Shown here: positions 19,239 to 27,931 of the stretch, in pieces
How positions within the stretch are numbered: the stretch's first letter is position 1
How the letters are laid out: every line of letters starts with the position of its first letter
From: JADKIH01 sp964595205
GTDB lineage: Bacteria > Bacteroidota > Bacteroidia > AKYH767-A > 2013-40CM-41-45
Reading direction: 5' to 3'
DNA length: 64,000 bases
Assembly: GCA_964595205.1 (NCBI GenBank)
Contig: CAZQOQ010000003.1
Span: 267,789-331,788, forward strand
Made by a program: the position numbers and the translations under genes
The notes under the pieces: model-generated
Database searches by the model: none
Told to the model about the DNA's origin: nothing
Seen by the model: the letters and a program-made list of their open reading frames with translations, nothing else

Positions 19239-19269
19239 GTATTTATTTTATAAATAATAGTATTACTAT
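19235..19269. promoter_or_regulatory. Candidate TetR operator: palindromes and direct repeats in the divergent gap
   Basis: ATAGTA-T-TACTAT at 19257-19269 is a perfect 13-bp palindrome. TATTTAT-TTT-ATAAATA at 19240-19256 is a 7-3-7 palindrome. AATAGTATT occurs as a direct repeat at 19235 and 19256, 21 bp apart, about two helix turns. The cluster overlaps the SulP promoter and is in the TetR gene's own upstream region, the usual place for a TetR operator. Binding is inferred. Confidence 0.5.
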
Positions 19270-19297
19270 CTTTTTTAGTTGTAAAAAATATTTTTGT

Positions 19298-19305
19298 TAC
19301 TTTTG
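19298..19305 (+). promoter_or_regulatory. -7 promoter element (TACTTTTG) of the TetR gene
   Basis: Exact TAnnTTTG followed by CC. A TTG lies 16 bp upstream. The predicted leader before 19371 is about 60 nt. Confidence 0.5.
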
Positions 19306-19370
19306 CCTCAATAAAATCATGAAAACTTCATTCAAAGTATCTCTTCAATCTCATATTTGAAACCGCCCAG

Positions 19371-20048
19371 ATGGAAGTCCAGCTAAAAATAAAGATGAAC
19401 GAAGAACTTTTTCTTCGTAACCCGGAAGATTCGGAATTAGGTCAGAAAATAATCAAGCACAGCATATTATTTATACATAAAAATGGACTGGAGTCGTTCA
19501 CTTTTAAGAAACTTGCTGAAGATATCGGTACTACTGAGGCCGGCATTTATCGCTATTTTGAAAACAAACACCGCCTGCTTATTTATATCGTTGCCTGGTA
19601 CTGGAACTGGCTTATCTATAAAATCAGTTACCAGACAAACAACATAAAGGATCCATACATACGACTGAAAAAAATCATTAAACTCTTGGCTACGACAGTT
19701 GAAGACGACATTACCACTCATCATGTCAATGAGAGCCTGCTGCATCAGATCGTGATCTCGGAAGGATCCAAAGCATACCTCACAAAGCATGTAGGCCAGG
19801 ATAATAAGCACCGGTTTTTCAAACCCTACAAGGATCTTTGTGCTAAAATAAGCCTGGTGATCCTTGAATGTAATCCAAAATACAAATATTCAAAATCGCT
19901 ATCCACGACCATCATTGAAATGGCACATCTTCAGAATTTTTTCATGAACAATCTTCCATCGCTAACCGATTTTGAAAATTCGAAGGATGAAAACAAAATA
20001 GTTTTATTCCTCGAGAACCTGGTGCTTTCCGCTTTGAAAAACAATTAA
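19371..20048 (+). CDS. TetR-family transcriptional regulator
   Basis: A 225-residue DNA-binding protein. The N-terminal helix-turn-helix spans about 22-68 (IIKHSILFIHKNGLESFTFKKLAEDIGTTEAGIYRYFENKHRLL), a close match to the TetR_N pattern; the rest is an all-helical ligand/dimer domain with no recognised ligand class. Starts at 19371 or 19395 (MNEELF) are both possible. It is divergent from the SulP/carbonic anhydrase operon with a palindrome-rich promoter gap, so it likely represses that operon and itself. What it senses (perhaps bicarbonate supply) is unknown. Confidence 0.9.
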   Translation: MEVQLKIKMNEELFLRNPEDSELGQKIIKHSILFIHKNGLESFTFKKLAEDIGTTEAGIYRYFENKHRLLIYIVAWYWNWLIYKISYQTNNIKDPYIRLKKIIKLLATTVEDDITTHHVNESLLHQIVISEGSKAYLTKHVGQDNKHRFFKPYKDLCAKISLVILECNPKYKYSKSLSTTIIEMAHLQNFFMNNLPSLTDFENSKDENKIVLFLENLVLSALKNN

Positions 20049-20114
20049 TTATTTTGATGAGATCGGAAATAAATGGTTTAAAATAATCCGGATTTAATAA
20101 AAACACAAAGACAC

Positions 20115-21707
20115 TTAATCATGTTTTTGTTTAATCAAAAGCTTAAGCTCTTGTTTATTTTTCGTGGTGATCCTCACAAAATAAACCCCGGGAGAATAAT
20201 CTTCGATGTTTAATTCTCTTCCTGAATAATTTTTTTCTTTGAATTTCAACCTTCCGAACGAATCATAAATTTCAACATCAAAATAACTAAATGAATTAGT
20301 TCTGATATTCAAATATTCCGATGAAGGATTTGGGAAAATCTCGAAGGCTGTTTCAAATTCATTTTCTGCAATTCCAACAGTGGAACAAAGAACATGAGCA
20401 TCCGAAATGGACATCAGGCTCAGATTAAAACTTTTTTCAGTGTAAGGAAAAACACCTTCCGTAAAAGTAAGTGTATCTGACGTCCACGATTGAGGCTGAG
20501 AACTCATGTTCAACGCCGATTCATAGCATCCGCTATTCCCATTGATATCGGTCTTAACAAGATATATATCTCCACCGGAATGGCCCGGAATCCGATAAAA
20601 GCCGCTGGCTACATACCCACCCGGAATTTCCAAGATAAGACTCCCACCGTCATAATCGGTATTGCCATATCTCTTCGACCATTGCACATTTCCGGCGACA
20701 TCCAGTTTCAATAAAAACATATCCGAAGAATTCGAAGCGGTATCTATCCAGGTGCCTGTAAGCATATATCCGCCATCCGATGTCGGAATTAAACTGTTAC
20801 CGGAAATTGGCATTGATTCAGAATATTTAAACGCCCAGGAAACATTTCCCTGGCTGTCAGTTTTTAAAACGGATGCAAGGGTACTATCAGTTCCACCCAC
20901 GGTTCCGGTCATAATGTATCCGCCATCACTGGTTACTTCGAGACTACGCAATTGCTGAGTTGATTGAATCGCAAATGTTTTATACCAATCGATACTTCCG
21001 TCAGAGGTAACTTTCATTAATAGAATTTTATAATTCTGTCCTGAAGACGCTTTTCCTAAAAGAATATATCCGCCATCCGCTGTCTGTTTCATCCTGGTTC
21101 CTGCTAACGACCAACCGCTTCTGTAACAACGTGTCCAGATAGTATCTCCGGATAAATCAGTTTTCATTAAATGCAGAATGAAGCGGTTTACAGCAGGATC
21201 AACGGCATGTGTAAGGATAATAAGATTGCCATCAGACGTCAATTCAATGTTTGACTGATCGACGTAAGTGGTTCCGTTTGAAAATGTTTTTAACCATTGA
21301 ACCTGTCCCTGGCTGTTTGTTTTTCCGAGTGCACAGGTATGCGGCCCCCGCACCGGAACCGGGTGACTGTGGTCGATGGTATCATTTGTTCCCAGGAAAA
21401 TAAATCCAGAATCAGGAGTTTGACGGATAGAATTAATCCACTCGAACATATCAGTGCGCTTCCAGGCTCGTCCATATTGCAGCTGGCCATTTTCATTTGC
21501 TTTAAGAAAATAAAATGCAAGTGGTGCATTCATTCCGCCACGATAAGCCTGCCCTCCCATCATATAGCCTCCATCGAAGGTTTTGACGATATCATAGGCG
21601 GAGGTGGGGTTAATGTCATCTCCAAAGAAAACCTGGAAAGTCTGGCTGAAGGAGTTAATATTGATGATCAAAGCAACCGGAAGTAATATTTTTCTCAGGA
21701 TTTTCAT
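20115..21707 (-). CDS. Secreted repeat protein with T9SS sorting domain
   Basis: A 530-residue exported protein. The signal peptide is MKILRKILLPVALIININSFSQ. About nine repeats of the form TSDGGYIxxGxxxxxxxxxxILLMKxxxxGxxxWxKxF run from ~25 to ~395, a propeller-like pattern of unknown function seen in many Bacteroidota surface proteins. A C-terminal T9SS type A domain (FEIFPNPSSEYLNIR ... YSPGVYFVRIT) follows. It would be delivered to the cell surface or medium. No neighbour suggests a specific role. It is convergent with the TetR gene. Confidence 0.85.
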   Translation of the reverse strand: MKILRKILLPVALIININSFSQTFQVFFGDDINPTSAYDIVKTFDGGYMMGGQAYRGGMNAPLAFYFLKANENGQLQYGRAWKRTDMFEWINSIRQTPDSGFIFLGTNDTIDHSHPVPVRGPHTCALGKTNSQGQVQWLKTFSNGTTYVDQSNIELTSDGNLIILTHAVDPAVNRFILHLMKTDLSGDTIWTRCYRSGWSLAGTRMKQTADGGYILLGKASSGQNYKILLMKVTSDGSIDWYKTFAIQSTQQLRSLEVTSDGGYIMTGTVGGTDSTLASVLKTDSQGNVSWAFKYSESMPISGNSLIPTSDGGYMLTGTWIDTASNSSDMFLLKLDVAGNVQWSKRYGNTDYDGGSLILEIPGGYVASGFYRIPGHSGGDIYLVKTDINGNSGCYESALNMSSQPQSWTSDTLTFTEGVFPYTEKSFNLSLMSISDAHVLCSTVGIAENEFETAFEIFPNPSSEYLNIRTNSFSYFDVEIYDSFGRLKFKEKNYSGRELNIEDYSPGVYFVRITTKNKQELKLLIKQKHD

Positions 21708-21880
21708 TGGTGCGGTAATTATATTTTTAGAATGAAATTACAGGATCTTATGATGTTATAATTGTCCTTTTTATGGAAGATGGATTAATCTGCAAAATAT
21801 AAAAAATGTAAAAGATTTCAACTATCAATTTAACTAAATACAAGGGAAATATAATATTACAACTTATTTTTTGATATTAA

Positions 21881-21888
21881 TATCTTTG
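21881..21888 (+). promoter_or_regulatory. -7 promoter element (TATCTTTG)
   Basis: Exact TAnnTTTG followed by CA, giving a leader of about 40 nt for the gene at 21933. Confidence 0.5.
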
Positions 21889-21932
21889 CAAAAAAAAATT
21901 GTATTCTTATTTGTATTAGTTTCATTCCGAAC

Positions 21933-22757
21933 ATGTCATCCCTAAAATACATTCTGTTTTTACTTTTGATTCTTTCCTGTAGAATTTCTTACGGTGAAAA
22001 AGCGGGTTGCCCTAACGCCAGGAATGGAATTTACAAAGTCCACAGTAAAGATGGCAGCCTGCATACTATAATGCGTACCGAAGAAATACAGACTGAAACC
22101 TCTGCACGTACCGGATCAATAATTCAAAGTAACATTAAATGGATTACTGATTGTTCGTTTATTTTATACAACCGGAAATTAATGAGAGGCTCCGACAGTC
22201 TTAAGCTGGATCTGATCTATGATACTCTTTATAATGTAATCACCCTTGATAATGGTTATTGGGAAACAATTTCTTCTACTTATCATGATTCTACCTTCGT
22301 CACTGATTTTTTCAGGATCGATACTACAGCTATGCACACCGATTTGACGGAGCTGGAACAGTTTAAGGAATACAAAGATGGAAAGAGTGCGGGTACATTT
22401 ATAGGCTATAACCATGTAATTACATGCGTGCAGCATCCCATCGACAAAACGAAATATATTCTTGCTTTTGAAGAAGCTATGCCTGTAGGCGGTACGATGA
22501 AATATAAATTGCTCGACAATGTTTTTTGCACACTTGATTCGAATCTGAGAATTACAACAGTGAATTGCAGGTACAATGATAACTATGACAAAGAAATCGT
22601 TGCCATGTATTTTTCAAATAATAAGAAAGCTGAAGCATTAATAATAAAAAGCTGGCGGTTCAATAAAATATCGATGAAGATAGAGCAAGTGCCGATTCAA
22701 AAAGTGAAGTATAGGGAGTCGGATAAGTATTTAAAGGTTTGGGAACAATTAAATTAA
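21933..22757 (+). CDS. Secreted hypothetical protein
   Basis: A 274-residue protein with a signal peptide (MSSLKYILFLLLILSCRISYG). The mature part starts EKAGCPNARNGIYKVHSKDG and is beta-rich, with repeated short strands (GSIIQSNIKWITDCSFILY, FRIDTTAMHTDLTELEQF). A Cys-Pro near the new N-terminus is the only notable residue pair, and the signal peptide's own Cys (ILSCR) might serve as a lipobox, which would make it a lipoprotein. I recognise no family and no catalytic motif. Confidence 0.7.
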   Translation: MSSLKYILFLLLILSCRISYGEKAGCPNARNGIYKVHSKDGSLHTIMRTEEIQTETSARTGSIIQSNIKWITDCSFILYNRKLMRGSDSLKLDLIYDTLYNVITLDNGYWETISSTYHDSTFVTDFFRIDTTAMHTDLTELEQFKEYKDGKSAGTFIGYNHVITCVQHPIDKTKYILAFEEAMPVGGTMKYKLLDNVFCTLDSNLRITTVNCRYNDNYDKEIVAMYFSNNKKAEALIIKSWRFNKISMKIEQVPIQKVKYRESDKYLKVWEQLN

Positions 22758-22842
22758 TGAATTATTTCCTGATCATTGAAAAATGATGAGTGATACATTG
22801 ATTGAACTATCGGGTCCAAAGATTCGGGTAACTAAACCTATT

Positions 22843-24873
22843 TTAATGCAGAATTAAAAAAGACGTTGAACGTCCTCCAACTCTTAAATGGTAAATTCCG
22901 TCCGGCCAGTCGATTGTATTTATCTGAATACTATTGGAAAAATTATCTTCATACAATATTTCTCCAAGATGATTATATATTTCGAAAGTTAGATTTCCTG
23001 GTTGAGAAGAAAAAAGGTTTAACTGCTGGTTGGCAGGATTTGGGAAAATGATTTCTTTTGGAGGAACCGTGTTTATTGCATCAATTTCCACCGATAAATT
23101 TTGTATCGCGGTTTTCCAGATTCCGTTTTTCCATAATCCTGCATAAACATAGGTGCTGTCATATCCCAGGCATTGCACGCGTGGATTTGCTGGAAGTCCT
23201 GCATTTTCCTGAATCCAGGCACCGCCGGAATGAGAATAATAAATCCCATCACCGTCAAAACAGGATAAAGTCAGATCGTTTACAGTTATTATATCCATTG
23301 CAGTAGTTGCAGTAAAAAAAGTTGATTGCCATAAATTTCCATCATTGTGTGTCACCGCAACTCCACCATTCAGCCCTGCAAAAATATCCGATTGATTTGT
23401 TGCAAGCGTACGAACTATCGATCCTGGCAGACCATTGTTAACCTGTAACCATGAATGACTTGTATCGTTTGCCATGAAAACACCGGCATCCGTACCAATA
23501 AAAATATTATTGCCTAAAAATACAAAATCGTAATTATAAGTGGATCCAGGCTGTGTGATCCTATTCCATGTTTGTCCATAATCGAATGAATTTACTATCC
23601 CGTAATTACTGATTGCAAAAATTAACGAATCTTGAAATGCCATAGCTGAAACTCTGTTTACAGTAACTGTATCCAGAGTCCATGGATCAATAATTAAATC
23701 GGAATGAAACCATGTTGCACCACTATCTACAGAACGAAAGAGACCTTCAGTGGATGAGCAAAACAAGTCCGTACTATTCGAAGCAAGGAATATTGCTTCT
23801 GAAGGAGAATCTATACGGTTCCACGTTGTTGCCTGATCGTTTGATTTATATAATCCTTTTGCTGATGATACAAATAAAAGATTACCAAGGTTACAAATCT
23901 GATTTGGGGAAAACCGATTTAAAACATTCGTGAGACCATGATTTGAAAAACTCCAGTTTTGACCTGCGTCAGCGGACAAAAAGACCCCTTCATCGTTACA
24001 GCCTGCTAAAATGTTTCCTCCATTAGCTATAAGTGCTATAATATCTGAATGGGCCGTAGTTGCTGATGCCGATGACCATGAGATGCCGTAAACATGAGAG
24101 ATAAATAATCCGCTATCAGTTCCCGCAAAAATATTTCCACCATCGATCGCATAAGAATTTACTGATCGCAATCCAATACCAACTGTGTCAATCTCCCAAC
24201 TTCTGCCTGAATTGATTGATTTGAAAGATCCTCCTTTTGAACCTGCAAAAAGGGTATCACCAACGGCAAAAATTGTATTTACATAACCAATATACGTTGT
24301 ATCTCCTATGGAAAAAACTGTGTCGGATGAAACCCAGGATGCACCTGTGTCGGATGATAAATAAATTCCTGAATTTGTTCCAAACAATATTTCATTTCCA
24401 ATAAAAACAATTGACTTCACTTCAAAGCACCACGGGTTGATAGGTCTCCAGCTTGCACCATTATCCTGTGAAAGGAAGATTCCGCAGTAAGTTCCAGCAA
24501 GAATATTGATTCCGCTGACAGCCATGGAATAAACATATCCATTAGTCAGACCATTATTTGAAAGGTTCCAGCTTACGCCACTATCGCTTGAAAGTAATAC
24601 ACCGTAGTCTGTTCCTGCAAAAATTATATTTCCATCTGTTACCATTCCCTGTACGGATACGTACTCATAACCGGCACAGAAGGATGTCCAGGTTATGCCA
24701 TTGTCTGTCGACTTGAAAACACCCGCATCTGTTCCTGCAAATAATTCAGATCCATAAACAATGAAGGAGGAAACAATTCTTCCTTCCGGCCCGGTAGATT
24801 GCAGCCATTGCGAATAGACCGGAGAAGTAAAAAGCAGGCATATTAAAAAAATATACTGTCGATATGATTTCAT
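22843..24873 (-). CDS. Secreted BNR/sortilin-like propeller protein with T9SS sorting domain
   Basis: A 676-residue exported protein. I start it at MKSYRQYIFLICLLFTSPVYS (24873), a clean signal peptide, and not at the 24900 ATG. The body contains more than ten propeller blades of the type GVFKSTDNGITWTSF, GVLLSSDSGVSWNLSNNGL and GIYLSSDTGASWVSS, each with the Asp-box-like SxDxGxxW signature seen in BNR, sortilin and photosystem-stability repeat proteins. The C-terminus is a T9SS type A domain (IFPNPANQQLNLFSS ... WPDGIYHLRVGG). It is likely a surface or extracellular protein; the ligand is unknown. Confidence 0.87.
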   Translation of the reverse strand: MKSYRQYIFLICLLFTSPVYSQWLQSTGPEGRIVSSFIVYGSELFAGTDAGVFKSTDNGITWTSFCAGYEYVSVQGMVTDGNIIFAGTDYGVLLSSDSGVSWNLSNNGLTNGYVYSMAVSGINILAGTYCGIFLSQDNGASWRPINPWCFEVKSIVFIGNEILFGTNSGIYLSSDTGASWVSSDTVFSIGDTTYIGYVNTIFAVGDTLFAGSKGGSFKSINSGRSWEIDTVGIGLRSVNSYAIDGGNIFAGTDSGLFISHVYGISWSSASATTAHSDIIALIANGGNILAGCNDEGVFLSADAGQNWSFSNHGLTNVLNRFSPNQICNLGNLLFVSSAKGLYKSNDQATTWNRIDSPSEAIFLASNSTDLFCSSTEGLFRSVDSGATWFHSDLIIDPWTLDTVTVNRVSAMAFQDSLIFAISNYGIVNSFDYGQTWNRITQPGSTYNYDFVFLGNNIFIGTDAGVFMANDTSHSWLQVNNGLPGSIVRTLATNQSDIFAGLNGGVAVTHNDGNLWQSTFFTATTAMDIITVNDLTLSCFDGDGIYYSHSGGAWIQENAGLPANPRVQCLGYDSTYVYAGLWKNGIWKTAIQNLSVEIDAINTVPPKEIIFPNPANQQLNLFSSQPGNLTFEIYNHLGEILYEDNFSNSIQINTIDWPDGIYHLRVGGRSTSFLILH

Positions 24874-24933
24874 TGTGAAAGATTTAAATATCCATAACAA
24901 TATAGATAATTTATTTTAATACCGGCCAAAATG

Positions 24934-24941
24934 AAATATTG
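24934..24941. repeat. Left target-site duplication AAATATTG
   Basis: Eight bases directly before the left terminal inverted repeat; the same eight bases follow the right end at 25526-25533. Confidence 0.7.
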
Positions 24942-25525
24942 GGTAGTGACTCAGTTTCACGATTCAAATATTATTTTACATTTTCTAAAAGAGATTAATT
25001 GCCCCGATCTTTAGATCGGTGAAAACAAATGCAACGATCCGGGCTTTAGCACCAATTAACGGCCGTTCATTTGGGCTAAAGCCCGCGAAATTTTCGAACA
25101 TAATCCCCGATCTAAAGATCTCACGATTACCCACATCTTTATCACCTGGTCAAATTAATAGCGCTTCACTAAGTCGTTAAATTATCCATGTCCTTACTTC
25201 TTGTCCCGTAGGGACATAATATCGGTAGTAAAGAAAGTCCCCCCGAATATCCGTCCCGTAGAGACGTAATGTTTAACATTCAAATCAGATTTATTAATTA
25301 ATATATATTCATTCCGTCCCTATGGGACGGGGGTTTACGCGCGGTTTGTTTTCTACCGACATTATGTCCCTACGGGACAAATTTCTAGCAACATGAAGAA
25401 TAGAAGTTGGTTAAAAAATTTTTATATAAACAGAACAATAGATAAAAAATGAAAAAATGTGGGTAATCATGAGATCTAAAGATCGGGGCTATATAAAACA
25501 TCTGCTTTCAAATTGAGTCACTACC
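24942..25525. mobile_element. 584-bp MITE-like element with terminal inverted repeats
   Basis: Ends GGTAGTGACTCAGTTT on the left and AAATTGAGTCACTACC on the right: a 16-bp inverted repeat with one mismatch, flanked by an 8-bp direct repeat. The interior has no coding frame. It is a nest of further inverted repeats. A 32-bp pair at 25105-25136 and 25457-25488 differs at three positions. A 28-bp pair at 25201-25228 and 25353-25380 differs at one position and contains TTGTCCCGTAGGGACA. Shorter GATCTTTAGATC and GGGCTTTAGC hairpins also occur. No transposase is present, so it would depend on one supplied in trans. I cannot name the parent family. Confidence 0.75.
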
Positions 25526-25533
25526 AAATATTG
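25526..25533. repeat. Right target-site duplication AAATATTG
   Basis: Identical to 24934-24941. Together they mark an insertion that duplicated eight bases. Confidence 0.7.
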
Positions 25534-25759
25534 CCGAGCAGAAAGAGTAAATACAATTTTCAATTTACAACAATACTCCGTTCTTTTTTTCTGCTTTTCG
25601 AAAGTCAATATATCATCCCATCATCCTCCTTCAATCCAAATATTTCCCCATTTTCAGTATGGATCATTTGTTAATCATGCTGTCGTTTACCCCTCTTTTT
25701 AAGAGAATTATGCTGAAATTTATTGTTTTATAGCTTACTGATATTCAAAGGTTTTACCC

Positions 25760-25767
25760 TATATTTG
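25760..25767 (+). promoter_or_regulatory. -7 promoter element (TATATTTG) of the Fic gene
   Basis: Exact TAnnTTTG followed by CATC. Transcription would start just before or within the tandem repeats at 25772. Confidence 0.55.
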
Positions 25768-25771
25768 CATC

Positions 25772-25864
25772 TTAACATAATTTTAGCACAGCGTTTAAAC
25801 ATAATTATAGTACAACACTTAAACATAATCATAGCACATCACGTAAACATAATTTAAACACATC
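25772..25864 (+). repeat. Four tandem ~24-bp repeats in the Fic leader
   Basis: Imperfect units start at 25772, 25795, 25819 and 25844, each built around TAAACATAAT followed by (T/A/C)ATAG(C/T)ACA. They lie between the -7 box and the ATG, ten bases before the latter. Phased repeats at the start of a toxin-like gene suggest binding sites for an autoregulator, perhaps the gene's own AbiEi-like N-terminal domain. Confidence 0.7.
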
Positions 25865-25874
25865 AAAAAACAGG

Positions 25875-27422
25875 ATGGTAACAGCAAATGAGAAATTGGC
25901 TCAATCTCTTGAAGCTCTTAAAGAGCTGCATGAAAAGGGAATTATAGCTATCAAATCAACAGAATTAAGCAGGGTTCACAGAGAGAGGTTATTGAAGAAT
26001 GGTTTTCTAAAGGAAGTTGTCAGAGGATGGTATATGTTAGTGCCTTCAGAAGAGCAAAAAGGTGATAGTACATCATGGTATTCCTCATATTGGCATTTTT
26101 GTTCAAGATATTTAACTGAACGCTATAAAGATTCGTACTGCTTATCGGCAGAACAGTCATTACAAATACATTCCGGTAATTGGACGGTGCCGCATCAACT
26201 TATTATTCGATCGACGAATGGCACGAACTCAATGACTCCTCTTCCACATGGAATATCATTATTCATTATGAAATCACCGCTACCGGAATCTGCAGAAATA
26301 GTTGTCATAGAAAGATTACGCATTTTAACTCTTGAGTCTTCATTGATACATTGTTCATCGGCAATGTTTACTAAGAACCCGACAGATGTTCGTACAGCGT
26401 TAGCATTAATCCGGAATTCATCAGAAATATTGAGACCGCTTCTTAATGGTGGTCATAGTAAAATTGGAGGGCGACTTGCCGGTGCTTTCCGGAATATCGG
26501 GCAGGACAGGATTGCTGATGATATAATTAAAACAATGCAGTCCGCCGACTATGATATTCGAGAAACAGATCCTTTTGAAAATGTATCTCCAATTAAATTA
26601 TCAAATAGAGAGATATCACCTTATGTAAATCGAATTCGACTTATGTGGCATGAAATGAGAAGTTCTGTTATTAAATTTTTCCCGAAAACACCGGGCATTC
26701 CGAGGGACCATAAAAAATATTTGAAGCTGCTTGAAGAAATATATGTAACAGATGCCTATCATTCATTATCGATCGAAAGATATCACGTAACACCTGAACT
26801 GATCGAACGTGTGCGAAGTGGAGAATGGGATTCTAAAAAAAACGAAGTCGATAAAAAACAAAAAGATGCTATGGCGGCCAGGGGATATTGGCAAGCTACC
26901 CAAAAAGTACGTGATAGTTTGATAAAAATACTTGACGGCGAAAACGCAGGCCGGGTTGCTGATTCAGATCATGGAGATTGGTATAGGGAGCTATTTGCAC
27001 CAAGTGCAGCAGCCGGAATAATAAATGCTTCTGATCTTGCCGGATACAGGAATGATCAGGTATACATTGGCGGCTCACTACATGTTCCACTTAACGCAGA
27101 AGCTGTTCGCGACACAATGCCGATTCTTTTTGAATTACTGGAAAATGAATCAGAAGCTTCCGTTAGATCTGTATTAGGTCACTTCATATTCGTTTATATT
27201 CATCCATATATGGATGGTAACGGAAGAATGGGTCGATTTTTAATGAACACAATGCTTGCATCAGGTGGGTATCCGTGGACAGTTATTCCAGTAGAAGAAC
27301 GAAATTCATATATGACTTCGCTCGAAAAAGCAAGTGTTGAACAAAACATTGAACCTTTTGCAAAGTTCATAGCATATCTCGTTGATCGATCCTTGAAGGG
27401 GAAACCCATTGCTAAAATTTAA
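25875..27422 (+). CDS. AbiEi-like antitoxin domain fused to Fic AMP-transferase domain
   Basis: A 515-residue protein. The N-terminal ~200 residues, starting with EKGIIAIKSTELSRVHRERLLKNGFLKEVVRGWYML, resemble the winged-helix AbiEi family of type IV antitoxins, then ALIRNSSEILRPLLNGGH. The C-terminal half is a Fic domain with the complete core motif HPYMDGNGRMGR (His443 to Arg454), implying AMP or related nucleotide transfer to a protein. An upstream SLSIER (Ser297, Glu301) matches the class II inhibitory helix [S/T]xxxE, with Arg where Gly/Asn is usual, so the enzyme probably keeps itself inactive. It lies beside a mobile element and behind tandem repeats. The target and trigger are unknown. 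Confidence 0.88.
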   Translation: MVTANEKLAQSLEALKELHEKGIIAIKSTELSRVHRERLLKNGFLKEVVRGWYMLVPSEEQKGDSTSWYSSYWHFCSRYLTERYKDSYCLSAEQSLQIHSGNWTVPHQLIIRSTNGTNSMTPLPHGISLFIMKSPLPESAEIVVIERLRILTLESSLIHCSSAMFTKNPTDVRTALALIRNSSEILRPLLNGGHSKIGGRLAGAFRNIGQDRIADDIIKTMQSADYDIRETDPFENVSPIKLSNREISPYVNRIRLMWHEMRSSVIKFFPKTPGIPRDHKKYLKLLEEIYVTDAYHSLSIERYHVTPELIERVRSGEWDSKKNEVDKKQKDAMAARGYWQATQKVRDSLIKILDGENAGRVADSDHGDWYRELFAPSAAAGIINASDLAGYRNDQVYIGGSLHVPLNAEAVRDTMPILFELLENESEASVRSVLGHFIFVYIHPYMDGNGRMGRFLMNTMLASGGYPWTVIPVEERNSYMTSLEKASVEQNIEPFAKFIAYLVDRSLKGKPIAKI

Positions 27423-27522
27423 AAATTGTAGTTCAATTAATGAGAGAAAATCATTTCGCAATAATACTGAGGTTAATTCAGAAGTATATTTGTTGACGTA
27501 ATGAAAAATAAAAATTATTCCG

Positions 27523-27691
27523 TTGACAATTGTCAAAATTATTTGTGATTTCAGAGAAAAACACTCGGGGATTCCAAAATTATTAGCCGATAATAAAATC
27601 AATTGTAAATGCAGGTGTTGATGAATTTAGAAAGATAAAAGGTATTGGAAAAAAGAACTCCAAGAAAATTATTGATTTTTTTTCTGAGTGA
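27523..27691 (+). pseudogene. Remnant of an ERCC4-type nuclease gene
   Basis: The frame from 27523 reads LTIVKIICDFREKHSGIPKL, then LADNKINCKC, to a stop at 27619. The start is the V/I-x-I-x-D-x-RE-x-x-SG-I core of ERCC4 nucleases. The next frame then reads VDEFRKIKGIGKKNSKKI, then IDFFSE, and stops at 27691; this is the helix-hairpin-helix tail expected at the end of such proteins. The middle of the gene is missing and the two ends are out of frame, so it is a deleted relic. The call rests on motif recognition alone. Confidence 0.55.
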
Positions 27692-27817
27692 AGGTTTTTA
27701 AAGGAATATGAAAATGATAGAGTGAGTTTGAGTAAAAAAGTGAGTTTGTTTGTTTGATTGCCGAGTTCACGAGATCTGCAAAACGAGGAAGTGTCCGAAT
27801 ATCTAACTCTGAAAAAA

Positions 27818-27872
27818 GTCTGAGTTTGAGTCCGAGTCTGGAAAATTTCGGACTCAAACTTCAAACTCAGAC
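27818..27872. repeat. Word hairpin beside the tRNA-Leu fragment
   Basis: GTCTGAGTTTGAGTCCGA pairs imperfectly with TCGGACTCAAACTTCAAACTCAGAC. It is built from GAGTTT words and sits at the chromosome side of the left att copy. It may be the original terminator of tRNA-Leu. Confidence 0.6.
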
Positions 27873-27876
27873 TGAT

Positions 27877-27931
27877 AAAGTACCCGGGGCGGGAATCGAA
27901 CCCGCACAGCCGCAATGGCCAAAGGATTTTA
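27877..27931 (-). repeat. Left att copy: 3' part of tRNA-Leu
   Basis: A 55-bp direct repeat of 35460-35514 with two mismatches. It contains the 3' half of tRNA-Leu from the anticodon loop to the end, but no 5' half, so it is not a functional tRNA. This is the expected scar of integration into a tRNA 3' end. Confidence 0.85.

Noticed and set aside
25772..25864. CRISPR array
   Set aside because: Only four adjacent imperfect units with no unique spacers between them; repeats touch each other, and no cas genes are present.
27881..27931. A second functional tRNA-Leu
   Set aside because: Only the 3' half is present, the 5' half and acceptor partner are missing, and it matches an att scar.
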